Source of the DNA: Xylaria sp. FL1777
Lineage: Eukaryota; Ascomycota; Sordariomycetes; Xylariales; Xylariaceae
NCBI GenBank assembly: GCA_022578965.1
Contig: MU400536.1
Span: 310,001-374,000, forward strand
Length of the DNA: 64,000 bases
Reading direction: 5' to 3'
Shown: positions 23,960 to 33,626 of the stretch, piece after piece
Numbering within the stretch: position 1 is the stretch's first letter
Layout: the number at the start of each line of letters is the position of its first letter
Program-made: the position numbers and the translations under genes
Notes under the pieces: model-generated
The model's database searches: none
What the model was told of the DNA's origin: nothing
The model's input: the letters and a program-made list of their open reading frames with translations, nothing else

Positions 23960-25940
23960 ACGGATTCTGGACTGTTTATTTATCTGACGAGTATATATGT
24001 ATGCGTAGAAGGTGGTGGGACGATAGCGTGCAGTGTGTTTCTGGTAAACTTGGGCATATATAGATTTTCGGCATTTAAAAAAAATGCAATACTCAATAAA
24101 CGGAATCAGAAGATTGGCAAAGTCGAGCTGGAATACGACGGATTGCACTGTATATAGCCTTAGCATATACGTGACGATCCATGATGGGATCTTGCACGCA
24201 TTCGCCCGGGTAACTCACTTGATTGAATCCATGTGCTTTGTTCGAGTAAGCTCCTCGCATCGCCTTTTGGTATATCTACTTGCCAGCCATTTTCAAAGCG
24301 GCCTATAATAGTGAGTAGTTTTGCGACTGGTTCGACCTGCTTCTTACTCTAGAGCCAGTAGGAACGATGAGGTGAGGGACATATGATAAGTTAGGACCAC
24401 TCTACGGAATCTAAGATGCACATATATATTCAAATAAATACGGTGAGCTTAGAGTCCGGCGAAATCGCTTGTTGCGTCGCTCGAACGTTTAGCAGCAGCA
24501 TCTAATACGGCTCTGATATATCCTTGGACGCGGTCCCGTCTATTTTTATATCTCCTTACTAGCTTCATCATACCATTTTGGTCGCCTTCTAATCTAAATA
24601 TTATTGTCTCTACAAGGTGGTCGAGTTTCTCTAGAATCTGCGGCCCATCTAAACATGTAACTCTTCGTCTTCCTAGCCGTGCAGTCGATTAACCAAGAAC
24701 ACCACCGGGGAGCGCTTATTTATTAGCGATATTGACTGTAATGCTAAGTAGAGGCATCGTTTGGAGACTCCAGAAAAGAAATTCGTTCAGCGTATGCCAT
24801 ATCTCTTGCATGGTCATGCTTTTGGGAACCTAGTCGCATTGCAATAACCCACAATACGCATAAAAAATAGAACTAGGGTGTAGGAGCTCAAGCGGAGGTT
24901 GCGGAATAGTAAGACTTGATATGATTGTTTGTGGACAAATGTTAAAGCAAACGGTAGCTTTGAGCACCCGTGCCTTTGCTTTAACACGTCTTTAGCATAC
25001 AATAGGGTGAAAGCACATCTTTCATAACATTGTAACTTGGAGGCAATGTGGGTTTTACAAGCACCTGGTGAACAATATCACCAATCTTGCCCTCGAAGTA
25101 CCCAGATTGTGCCTCAAAGGGGATAGGCTGTGCAGTTGTATTCATAGTCCCCATCTTCGTTGCATGTTGGCGGGCTGAGTCTTGCATGGCGCATTTGTAT
25201 AAGTAGGGACTACCTACACATAAGCCTCGTGATGCTGCCTATGACGCATGGCAGGACTAGAGCCAGCCAAAAAAGTTCTAGAGCCACACAGGTTTAAAGA
25301 CTGTTTGGTCTCATTATCATACCCAGTGGGGAATTCTGACTCCTTTACTTCGAGTGAGGTTCAGATTTGTGAGACCGAAAGTGAGAGTACTATTGTAACT
25401 AAGCTGTAAACGAGGTTACACAGGAGTTTCTCGACATATATTTTTCTGTGCAGTAGGAAATTCAATTACTCTTAGAATTTTGCTCGCGAGGAACTTAAAA
25501 AGGATTTATTCACACAAGTTTCTTGAGGAAATCTGATATTGAAAGAGGGAAAATGAAATATACATGCTGCGTAGCGTGTAGGGTGGGTACCTAGGTAGGT
25601 ATGCATGCTAAGGGTGTGGTGCTGGTATCAGCTGTAGCATGGCTTCCGACGGGCCGTTGTAGATAAAGGTCCCTAATCGCAGCACCAGTGCTATCTATCT
25701 ACTATCCGAGAAAGAAGTAAGTAATGGATTTATCATGAACGACGGACGCGCTGGGGAGCTTCAATCCGTCTTTTTTGGAGCTTCATTGTACCACAGGCTA
25801 GTCTTGTACCTTATTCGGCCTCGCACACGATCCCAGCCATGTGCAGGTAAGCAGTTGGGCCAATGCGTATTTGAGATCAGTGGCCATTGCAAGCTAACCC
25901 AGCGCCCAGAAACCACCACACATAGCCTGCCTCTCCCACG
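23960..25940. other. 2 kb intergenic, AT-rich, with possible gene relic
   Basis: A long gene-poor stretch between the amidohydrolase and PPR genes. It includes the 80-codon open stretch described separately (24449-24688), a GGGTACCTAGGTAGGTATGC motif near 25587, and an AT-rich tract from 25380 to 25560. Small frames at 24814-25002 and 24981-25187 on the minus strand show no recognisable domain. Confidence 0.4.
24449..24688 (-). pseudogene. possible orphan exon or gene relic
   Basis: An open minus-strand stretch of about 80 codons ending in TAA at 24449-24451, with no ATG near its 5' end. Its composition is protein-like: a possible amphipathic helix (DGPQILEKLDHLVETIIF), a basic segment (LVRRYKNRRDRVQGYIRAV) and the end LDAAAKRSSDATSDFAGL. 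A CTAG acceptor with a GCTAAT branch site lies just upstream (about 24674-24745). It could therefore be the last exon of a gene whose first exon I cannot place, or a relic. I do not recognise the family. A chance open frame of this length is possible in 2 kb of intergenic DNA. Confidence 0.25.
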
Positions 25941-28433
25941 ATGCGGTCGCAGGTGACTCGCCATGTCTTACGACGCCCGCCGACTGCGACTCGGGGCATG
26001 GCCACGTTGTATCTCGGCTCGCCTGCTCCCCGGCCGACCTGTCGCACGCACCCCGTCGGCTGTCGAGTCCCCAGGACCGCCCAGCAGAGGTCCTTCTTCA
26101 AGCTCTTCCAAAAACCCCCTCGCGCCGTGAGGGAGATCGACGCCGAGCCGGGCTACGAGACTCTGCTCACCTACCGAGCTGCCGAGAACCGCAGCATTCG
26201 ACCGCCCCCGATTGCCGACCTAGTCAAAGCATGGCAAGACTTCTTTGCCTACAAGGCGAGGTACAACCGTGCAGTTAACTCCACGCAAGCCCATTGTGCA
26301 GACCGGGTGCTCCAGTACTTTATCACGCGCAGTGCCGTTGAAGATGTCGCCCTCTCCCTCGACGATATCCACCTAGCTATGCAATGCCTTGAAAAGCCCC
26401 CGAGAGATGACCCCCATCATCATCTGGATTTCTCCAGGGCCCTGTTCAGAGAGATAAGACGGAGGGAGCTGAAATTAGAGCCCGGGCGTTTCCATAACGT
26501 TACGTTGGACTTCCGCTTAAAGGACACCCAGGGCCAGTCGAAATACTTACACTCCTTCCTGGTTACACTATCACAGTATGGAAGTGCACTTGAGGCCAAG
26601 GATATCTTTCTGGAAATCCTCCAGAACCCGAAGCAACCTAAGAACAACGAATTCAACCCGAGGCACGCCTTGCTTCCCATTATAAGTGGTCTCGCTAGTG
26701 AGGGGCAGGAGCAGGCACTCCGCGAGGTTATTAAAGAAGCCGTGAAATCTGGCATCCCGTACGATGTTGGCGTCCACGGTGTTATGACAGGCTTCTTTGC
26801 GCAGCGCGACAATGTCGAGGAAACTAAATTCTGGTGGACAAGACCTATCCGCAAAGGACTGCACCCTGCGCCTACAACGTACTACGATGTTCTTCAGTTC
26901 GCTCTCCGCAACGACCAGAAAGAGTGGGCTACGGAGATATACGAAGACCTCATCGCTCACCTTCAATCTGGGCCTTTGCGCGAGTCCAAACCTTGCTGGG
27001 ATGTGTCGTTCCAATTCGCTTTTCTCTTGTTGGGCCAAGGAATTGACCAAATCGAGCACATGATCAATGTCGCGTTTGACCGAACCAAAGACCAGCCAAA
27101 AGCTCAGCCAAATATAGGGACCATTAATTCCCTCCTGAAATGTGCCATTGACAAGGATGATCCATACATGGCTGAACGATTCATCGCGCTCTCGAAGAAG
27201 ATGGGGTTTGAGCCCAATCTGTCGACGTACATCCTGCAAATAGAGTATCGACTTGGTGCCAAAGACAACGATGGTACATTCGCCGCCTACCAAGGCCTGC
27301 GAACCCTCGCAAGATCTTCTAACGGGAGAGAGTTGCCTGTACTAAACAAGCTGATTCGTAGCTTATGTTCATCCTCACGACCAGATTATGGAAAAATACT
27401 TGACGTCACGAGCTACTTGGAGCAAAGCCGTGCAACCCTGGAACCAGAAACTGTGGTTTCATTATGCATGGCCTTCATGAAGAACGACGAGACGTACGAA
27501 GTAATTGACACGCTATCCATTCACACGGTGCACTATAGCATCGCTGAGCGTCGAATGGTGTGTAAGTCCTTTGTTGATTACTGCCTGGATAGGACGAACA
27601 GTACAGCGCGGGTCTGGGACGCCTACTCTCTACTTCGCCAATTCTTTCCAGAGATCGAGAATGATGCTCGAGAATCTATCATGGACGCCCTTTTCGATAG
27701 GCGGCGTCCAGATATGGCCTGTCTCCTCTTTGGCCACATGCGCTCTCATAACAATAGAAAACGTCGACCTACGTCGGATACTTACGTACGATATTTGGAA
27801 GGGATTGGGCGGTGTCCAGACCTGGAAAGCTTGAGGATAGTCCACAACATGGCGAAAACGGACACTACTATACAATTCAACACACGACTGTATAACGCGC
27901 TCATGATCGGCTACGTCGCGTGCGATGAACCTTACCGGGCGCTTGATTTTTGGAAAGAAATCTCTACATCACCCGCGGGACCTTCCTACGCCACTCTCGA
28001 AATTGTCTTCCGCGCTTACGAAATACAACCCTATGGTGACGCGCCGGCTAAAGAGCTTTGGGCAAAGATGGGAAGTATGGATATTGATGTACCAGAACAC
28101 GTTTACGCGGCTTTTTTGACGACGTTGGCCGCCCACAGCCATTTACCAGATGTTAAGCTGCTTTTAGATGATTGTGACGCTATCATCGGCAAGCGTCCGG
28201 ATCTCCTGACGTAAGTGTCGTCTAAAGCTTGAGAACTCATACTAACAAAAAATTGCAGATATGCCTATGTGTATAATGCTTTGCCATCTGCAGAGATGAA
28301 AGATGATTTTGAGTCCTGGATACAGCGTGAGTATCCGAGTCTCTGGGATTCCCTCAAAACAAAGTACCGGCTGGTCAAAATTCACGGGGGCGGAATGTTG
28401 CAGTTCAAGGTCTCGCGGCAGTGGAAGGCATGA
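25941..28433 (+). CDS. mitochondrial pentatricopeptide-repeat (PPR) protein
   Basis: An 814-residue PPR-type protein, probably mitochondrial. Exons 25941-28210 and 28259-28433 are joined by a 48-base phase-2 intron (GTAAGT..TTGCAG, branch ACTAAC). The first 50 residues are rich in Arg and Thr with almost no acid (MRSQVTRHVLRRPPTATRG), as expected of a targeting peptide. The rest is a string of about 35-residue helical hairpins, for example GVMTGFFAQRDNVEETKFWW, NSLLKCAIDKDDPYMAERFI and YNALMIGYVACDEPYRALDF. Fungal relatives act in mitochondrial RNA processing, translation, or complex I assembly (CIA84). CIA84 is possible on length and layout, but I cannot prove it by eye. It converges with the mitoribosomal gene, 93 bases away. 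Confidence 0.88.
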
Positions 28434-28526
28434 TCTATACAATACAATTATATACACGTCGGATATTTGCTATCTGTACATAATAAAAGCGGCAAAGATG
28501 TTAACTATTGTATATCTGATCTTGTT

Positions 28527-29537
28527 TTATATATAGCCCAACTTCGTGCTAGTCCTTGAAACCATGTTTTGTGCGAGTACTTTGTTGGGTTCCCTCACCA
28601 GCAACTCGGGGTGTCGGTGTACGCTAGGGTGCAGACCCAGTCCAATCGCCCTTCTAATCGCCTTGGCCATCTTGCGTTGGTTGACTGGACTCAGTCCGGT
28701 TTCTACAGAGCGCATTATACGGCCATGCGGTGTTATGAATTCGGAGATGACGGAGAAGTTCTGGGATCCTCGCGGTCAGTAACCCATCTGTCACTCTCCC
28801 GTACGTATTCCCGTCATAAGCCAAATATCCAACCTCTGTAAAATCACCCTACCAGTATCGTTTTCCCCAAGTCCCCCATGCATCCACAGCAACATGGCTC
28901 AAAAAGCGACCCATAGCCTTGAAAATTAAAGGAATGGAAAACTCACCCTATACATGTCCAAAGGCCGCAGCCCCAGCATGTCCACGAGATCCTGCTTGCG
29001 CCCCGTCGACCTCCGCCACTTGGCCATCTCGGAGGGGCTCATGTCGTGCGGGGCGTAGACGTCGCCCACGCGCCACCGCCGCGGCATCTGCCGGATGAAG
29101 TCGCCGGCGCGGGTCTTCTCGCGCAGGGCCTCGTCGGCGTTCTTGCGGTTCTCGCCGCGGCGCGCGACGGGCCGCGTCGACCGGATGCGGCTGTACATCT
29201 CGCCCGCGAGCTGGGTCGAGTCGGCGGCGCTGTTCCTGGGGGCGCCGTCGATGTCGAGCATCGACGAGGTCGTGTTCCTGAGGTCTCGGACTAGTGGGTT
29301 CGGGGGGCTTTTGTTAGTTGCTTTGTTGCGAGATGCTCGGGTTCGGAGTATGGCAAGGTAAAGGATCGGTATCGGGGCGGGCGTGTAGGTGTGCTGTGCT
29401 GTGGTTTGTGGAGGGGATGGGTTGGTTCATGGCTTACGGGCTTGGGGGGCGGCTGTTGTGCTTAGAGGGGCGGTGGGCGTCTTTAGCATCGACATGCCCT
29501 GCCGTAAGGCGGACAGAACCGGTATCCGTGGTGGCAT
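28527..29537 (-). CDS. RSM18: mitochondrial ribosomal protein bS18m
   Basis: Small-subunit mitoribosome protein of the bacterial S18 family, 225 residues. Three exons: 29438-29537, 28947-29290 and 28527-28760. The introns are 147 bases (phase 1, GTAAGC..CACTAG, with a CTAAC branch) and 186 bases (phase 0, GTGAGT..CCCAG). Exon 1 encodes a clear targeting peptide (MPPRIPVLSALRQGMSMLKT). Exon 2 carries VGDVYAPHDMSPSEMAKWR and LGLRPLDMYR. Exon 3 gives the S18 core, NFSVISEFITPHGRIMRSVE, then TGLSPVNQRKMAKAIRRAIG and HRHPEL. No ATG is in frame upstream in exon 2 except the internal one at 29261, so the spliced start at 29537 is needed for the presequence. It is divergent with IMP3. Confidence 0.9.
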
Positions 29538-29942
29538 TGTGAGTGATGAGAGACAGCTGCTGTTGTTACTGCTCTTGTGAGGTGATGTAAAGTTTGGGGC
29601 TTGATAAGAGTAGGTAGGTACTTCGAATTTGAGCCTTGTCTAGGGAAAAAGGCGGCGAAACTAACATCTATAATAAAGTGGGTCTGAAATGTGGCTGGCG
29701 GGGGCTAACTAGACTGGGGTTCAAACTATAATTGGCCAATGACGGAAAAAGTAGGTAGATTTAGCGGGTTCCTTTGGGGGTCCGACCAAATTCTTATCGC
29801 CGCATTTTAGGTGATAGACTGGTCCCATATCAAAATCGTAGCCTCACGCATCGACTATTCCGCCGCCGATTTTCATACCTTGAACGAAATCAATTACTTT
29901 CCCAGTTCTATCGAGACCGCCGACGATTAAACAGTTGTCAAG
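29538..29942. promoter_or_regulatory. divergent promoter, RSM18 / IMP3
   Basis: A 405-base region between two genes transcribed away from each other, a mitoribosomal protein and a ribosome-biogenesis factor. It holds a GAGTAGGTAGGTACTTCG motif near 29610. No TATA-like or other element is certain. Confidence 0.5.
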
Positions 29943-31180
29943 ATGGTTCGAAAGCTCAAGTATCATGAATCCAAACTGGTAAGGGCTTTACGGAAACCCA
30001 AGCATAGCCTGTGGCTATGTGAAGAGTGCATACTAACAGATACTATAGTATGGACAAGTTATTCCTTCTTAACTAATATTTCAACATTTATTCGCTATTA
30101 TATCAACACTGCTCATTTAAATCCGGAAACTCATTGGTCATGATGGCATCCTAACGTCTTCCAGGTTAAAAAAGACAGATTTCGTTACCTGGAAACAGGA
30201 TCACGACCACCGCGATGCAGCAGTGATCCGGAGGTGTGCGTGGCTTACCAGTCCTTTTCGAATATGATGTGGCAAGATTATGGGCTAACTCTCGGGTAAA
30301 GATATGATCCAGGATAGAGGAGATTATCAGAAGTACGTCGGATTTACAACCCCTTACTGAGGATACCGTATAGCTGACGTACGATGGATAGGTACAACAA
30401 GCTCTGTGGCGTAAGTATTCGCTTTTCGACAAATCATGATTACATCTAACATGTCTTGCTAGTCGTTACGGCAGCTCGCCCACAGACTTTCTCTTCTGCC
30501 TCCAGAGAGTGCGACGCGTCAAAAGGTAAGGCCCCTACTACCTTCAATTCTTGTCGGGCACCAAGTGTGTTTTTGGAACATTTTAGGACTCTTTAGCTCC
30601 GACGTGGAAGCCCATTCTTGAGAGCAACAATGGCTGACTTGCGACAACATAGCACGAAAAACTTTTACTAGAAAAATTGTATGACATGGGTATCCTATCA
30701 TCGACTTCCAAGCTCTCCAATGTTGAGCACGGTGTCACCGTTTCAGCCATGGTACGTAACCCTCCCGGTTACTGACGTGTCATGCTAATAATCTCTACCA
30801 GGCCAGACGGAGACTTCCTGTCGTAATGACTCGCTTACGGATGGCCGAGACAATACAAGCGTGCGTGAATTTCTTGTTGCTATGTCGGCTATTCTAAGCA
30901 GCTAAACCGCGGATTGCTAATTTGCACCATTCAGGGCGACGAAGATGATAGAACAGGGACATGTGCGAGTGGGAGTCGAGGTAAATTGTCACATTAGCAT
31001 TTTTGTACGGGATTTCATGATACAACAGTCGCTAACTCCCAGCTCCTAAAGTGTATAACGGACCCTGCCTTCTTTGTCACGAGGAATCAGGAAGATCTGG
31101 TTACGTGGACGGCTAACAGCAAGATCAAACGCAACATTATGGTTTATCGCCAGAAACTCGACGACTTCGAGCTTCTATAG
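29943..31180 (+). CDS. IMP3: U3 snoRNP protein IMP3 (S4-domain), nine exons
   Basis: Component of the U3 snoRNP/SSU processome that helps U3 pair with pre-rRNA in the nucleolus. By homology the exons are 29943-29978, 30166-30235, 30302-30332, 30392-30410, 30463-30525, 30653-30751, 30802-30860, 30935-30980 and 31052-31180, giving 183 residues, the usual length. It reads [12 protein letters not shown] / [20 protein letters not shown] and [19 protein letters not shown]. Next come [32 protein letters not shown] and [20 protein letters not shown]. The S4 fold ([16 protein letters not shown]) leads to [19 protein letters not shown]. Introns 2-8 obey GT-AG. Intron 1 does not keep frame with GT-AG: the AG ends at 30164, one base before the base needed. 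The last intron has two in-frame acceptors, 31042 and 31051. Confidence 0.88.
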
Positions 31181-31428
31181 TTCCGAATACTTAATGATGG
31201 GTACATTGGCAAATATCGAGACACACGCGAGGCACAAGGCGTCCGGGAGTTTAGGCTAGGCTGGTAGCGATTTAAAATATTCGATTAATGTTTGCTACGA
31301 CTGTTTGGTCTAGACTCATTTGTGTCCGTATAGAATTACGCCACACAACCTAACCTTCGACTATGTAAGGGATACCTGTATCATTCCAGTCCTCAAAGTT
31401 TGATTCGCAGAGTCGACGATGACAATTT

Positions 31429-32613
31429 TTAATTGGAATTTGAGGCAGACCACTGGTCTTCGTCATCTTCATCTTCATCTTCGTCATCATGCTCACCGAA
31501 GTACTCTTCCTCCTCTTGCGGTTGGTAGCCTTCTGGCAGTTCGAGTCCCTCCAAATCTTCGACTTGAACTGTAGTGTCTCTAATAAAAGCGGTAACTACA
31601 AGTTCAATCTCCGAACAAACCCTCTTTTCTGGAGGTGGATCATTTGCTTGGCTCGGATTGAGCCTAAATGACTGTCTCAAGGCGGCAATGTCCTTTACGA
31701 CTTTAGCGATCGAACATTCACAAGTCCCCTCAGGAGACATCGAATATTTGTGATGCAATTGCTTGAGTAAAGTGCCGAAGAGGGCTACCTCGTTGTCAAT
31801 GCTGGGCATAGTTCGGACGCGTTGCAGGTGGTTGGTCGTAAATGTACGAAGACGCGAGAGTATAAGAGCGAGAGTCTTCTCTCTCCGTATATTTATTTCA
31901 GCTAATGGCTCGTTAGTTTTTTTTTTCTTCGGGGAAAAAAAACTGAGAAATAAATGAGGAGTCAAGTTTCTAGTCTACTTACCAGAGACAGACGCTTCGA
32001 TGTGAAGTCCAAGATCGATGAAGCGGCCAGGCCACAGCATCATTGCCTGGCGTGTGGCTTCCCGGAACTTTTGGGGATCCTTGAACATCTGAGCGACATA
32101 TATCCAGAGGACTATGTCACGGCTATACGCCCAATGCTGCTCCCTCCACAATTTATCCATCCATCGTTGAGGAGAATTGCCCAAAACTTCGCTGCAGCCT
32201 AAGTAAATCACAAGGACAGCAACTTTTGCCAAAGTTTCCAAGTTGACGTGTCTGGGAAATAGTTCGGTCCGGCCGTGTATATGGTTTATCACGATGGTAA
32301 ACGCATCAACGTCAATAACATCGACAACACAGTGCGAGTCGTGGGCCGGACCAGAAGGCAAGATCCTATCCCACGCGTGGAACCAGCCGGAAGCCTTGGA
32401 CAGGTGTTGTAGGGAGACAATGAGTTGCCTATTTTTTTGGTACTGTCGTCTGGATTCGCCTCGATCTCTGTCGTAAAGGTTGCCTGGCTTTACTGGACGC
32501 TCCAAGGCGGGATCTGGAGGAGAGATCCCCTTGCCATCGTTCCAAGGTACAAATTGTTCCGCGCGGTGACGCACGATAATCTCAATACAGTTACGTGAAG
32601 GAGTCGGATCCAT
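31429..32613 (-). CDS. BTB/POZ-like fungal protein with acidic tail
   Basis: A 367-residue protein from exons 31983-32613 and 31429-31901, joined by an 81-base phase-1 intron (GTAAGT..CATTAG) containing long A- and T-runs. The middle region, VVDVIDVDAFTIVINHIHGR, then VNLETLAKVAVLVIYLGCSE and WMDKLWREQ, matches the second half of the BTB-like domain found in many filamentous-fungal proteins of unknown role. The second exon begins AEINIRREKTLALILSRLRT, is helical, and has a cluster of cysteines (EGTCECSIAKV). The C-terminus is strongly acidic (about 30 residues of Glu/Asp). The start is the ATG at 32613. BTB domains mediate protein-protein contacts; the partner is unknown. It is convergent with IMP3 (248 bases) and divergent with the ERCC6L2-like gene. 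Confidence 0.8.
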
Positions 32614-33170
32614 TGTGGTCACTGGTAAGTTGTGCTTGTGGGAGAGGAATCTGCAGATGTCCGACAGCCAAGTTGGATCTGGACTTTGTGATTATTGTGC
32701 TCTTGTAGCTCAATGTAAAGCTGTATAGATAGGGTACAATAATGTAACGTGTTAAGCATAAGTTCCAAGTTGTTTTTACGATGTTCTGTTGTTATTCTGG
32801 GTTGGCTCAGAGTTTATATACCTATCGGCCGGAGACCCTCGCCCGCTGAGATTGTCGATTACCTCCCGTGGACAGTTAAGTGCAGGAAGTTAACACCCTG
32901 AGAGATATACCTCGCGGATATTTAGGGAAAGCTAAGGACCGCAAAGTAAACCTACCTTCTCGCCACCCCTTGAAATTTGGGTAATTGCCAGGCCCATGAA
33001 CCTAGTTTGTGTGGAAGTCGCCTTTCGATAGCCACATCATAGAGACACATTCTTGAGCCTCTGTTCATAGGTATCCGCTATACGATCTCGTACTCGAATC
33101 AAGAACCTAACGGGAGGTAGACTAGATGCGCAGCTTAATCCAGGATCAAACATGCAGGTAATATGTCACA

Positions 33171-33202
33171 CCATGGAGCTGACCATGGAGCTGACCATGG
33201 AG
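33171..33202. repeat. 12-base tandem repeat, about 2.7 copies
   Basis: The unit CCATGGAGCTGA occurs twice in full, followed by CCATGGAG. Each unit carries an NcoI-like CCATGG palindrome. It lies in a promoter region with no coding frame. Confidence 0.85.
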
Positions 33203-33426
33203 ATCCCTCCGGCCCAAAAAAAGGGAGGTTGAAAATAGATCGTCTAAGTCGGTCACGTGTGATGATAATGAGCTATAATGTACATCCAATTTACTTCATG
33301 GCATACCTACATGTAGGAACTGTTGCCTAAGTGCATATGGGAAACCTTTCATGTACCTACTGCAGGTACATACTTAAGTAAGTAACTATTACCTTACTTC
33401 CTGGTAGGTCAGGTATTTATCTACAG

Positions 33427-33444
33427 CGACATCACGTGATGTCG
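33427..33444. promoter_or_regulatory. 18-base perfect palindrome around CACGTG
   Basis: CGACATCACGTGATGTCG equals its own reverse complement. The core ATCACGTGAT is the classic site for bHLH factors of the Cbf1/USF type. It lies 183 bases before the ERCC6L2-like start codon, and a second TCACGTG is at 33253-33259. Binding is inference from the motif. Confidence 0.6.
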
Positions 33445-33626
33445 AGCCTATGCACCCTCCTTTTCGCGTCGCCCCACCTTCTCTAGGCAGGTACCTTTGT
33501 TTAAGCTTCAACGTGTATCTTATGGCAACACTGAGTTCTCACTCTCTTTCATCAATACGGCGAGAGTTTTCCACTTGGTGCTTCTCCATACAACCATGTT
33601 TTCTACCATCAGTATGAGTGTGAGCC

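Larger units (their letters stand above)
32614..33626. promoter_or_regulatory. divergent upstream region, BTB-like / ERCC6L2-like
   Basis: About 1 kb between two divergent genes. It contains a 12-base tandem repeat (33171-33202), a TCACGTG (33253-33259), an 18-base CACGTG palindrome (33427-33444) and several TACCTACATG / GCAGGTAC motifs (33305-33370, 33488). No gene was seen. Confidence 0.5.

Noticed and set aside
24981..25187. 68-codon minus-strand frame as first exon of a gene with 24449-24688
   Set aside because: The visible donor (phase 1) joined to the only good acceptor makes a stop codon, so I could not link the two into one gene.
23960..25940. Degenerate transposon
   Set aside because: No terminal repeats, target duplications, or transposase, integrase or reverse-transcriptase motifs were recognised.
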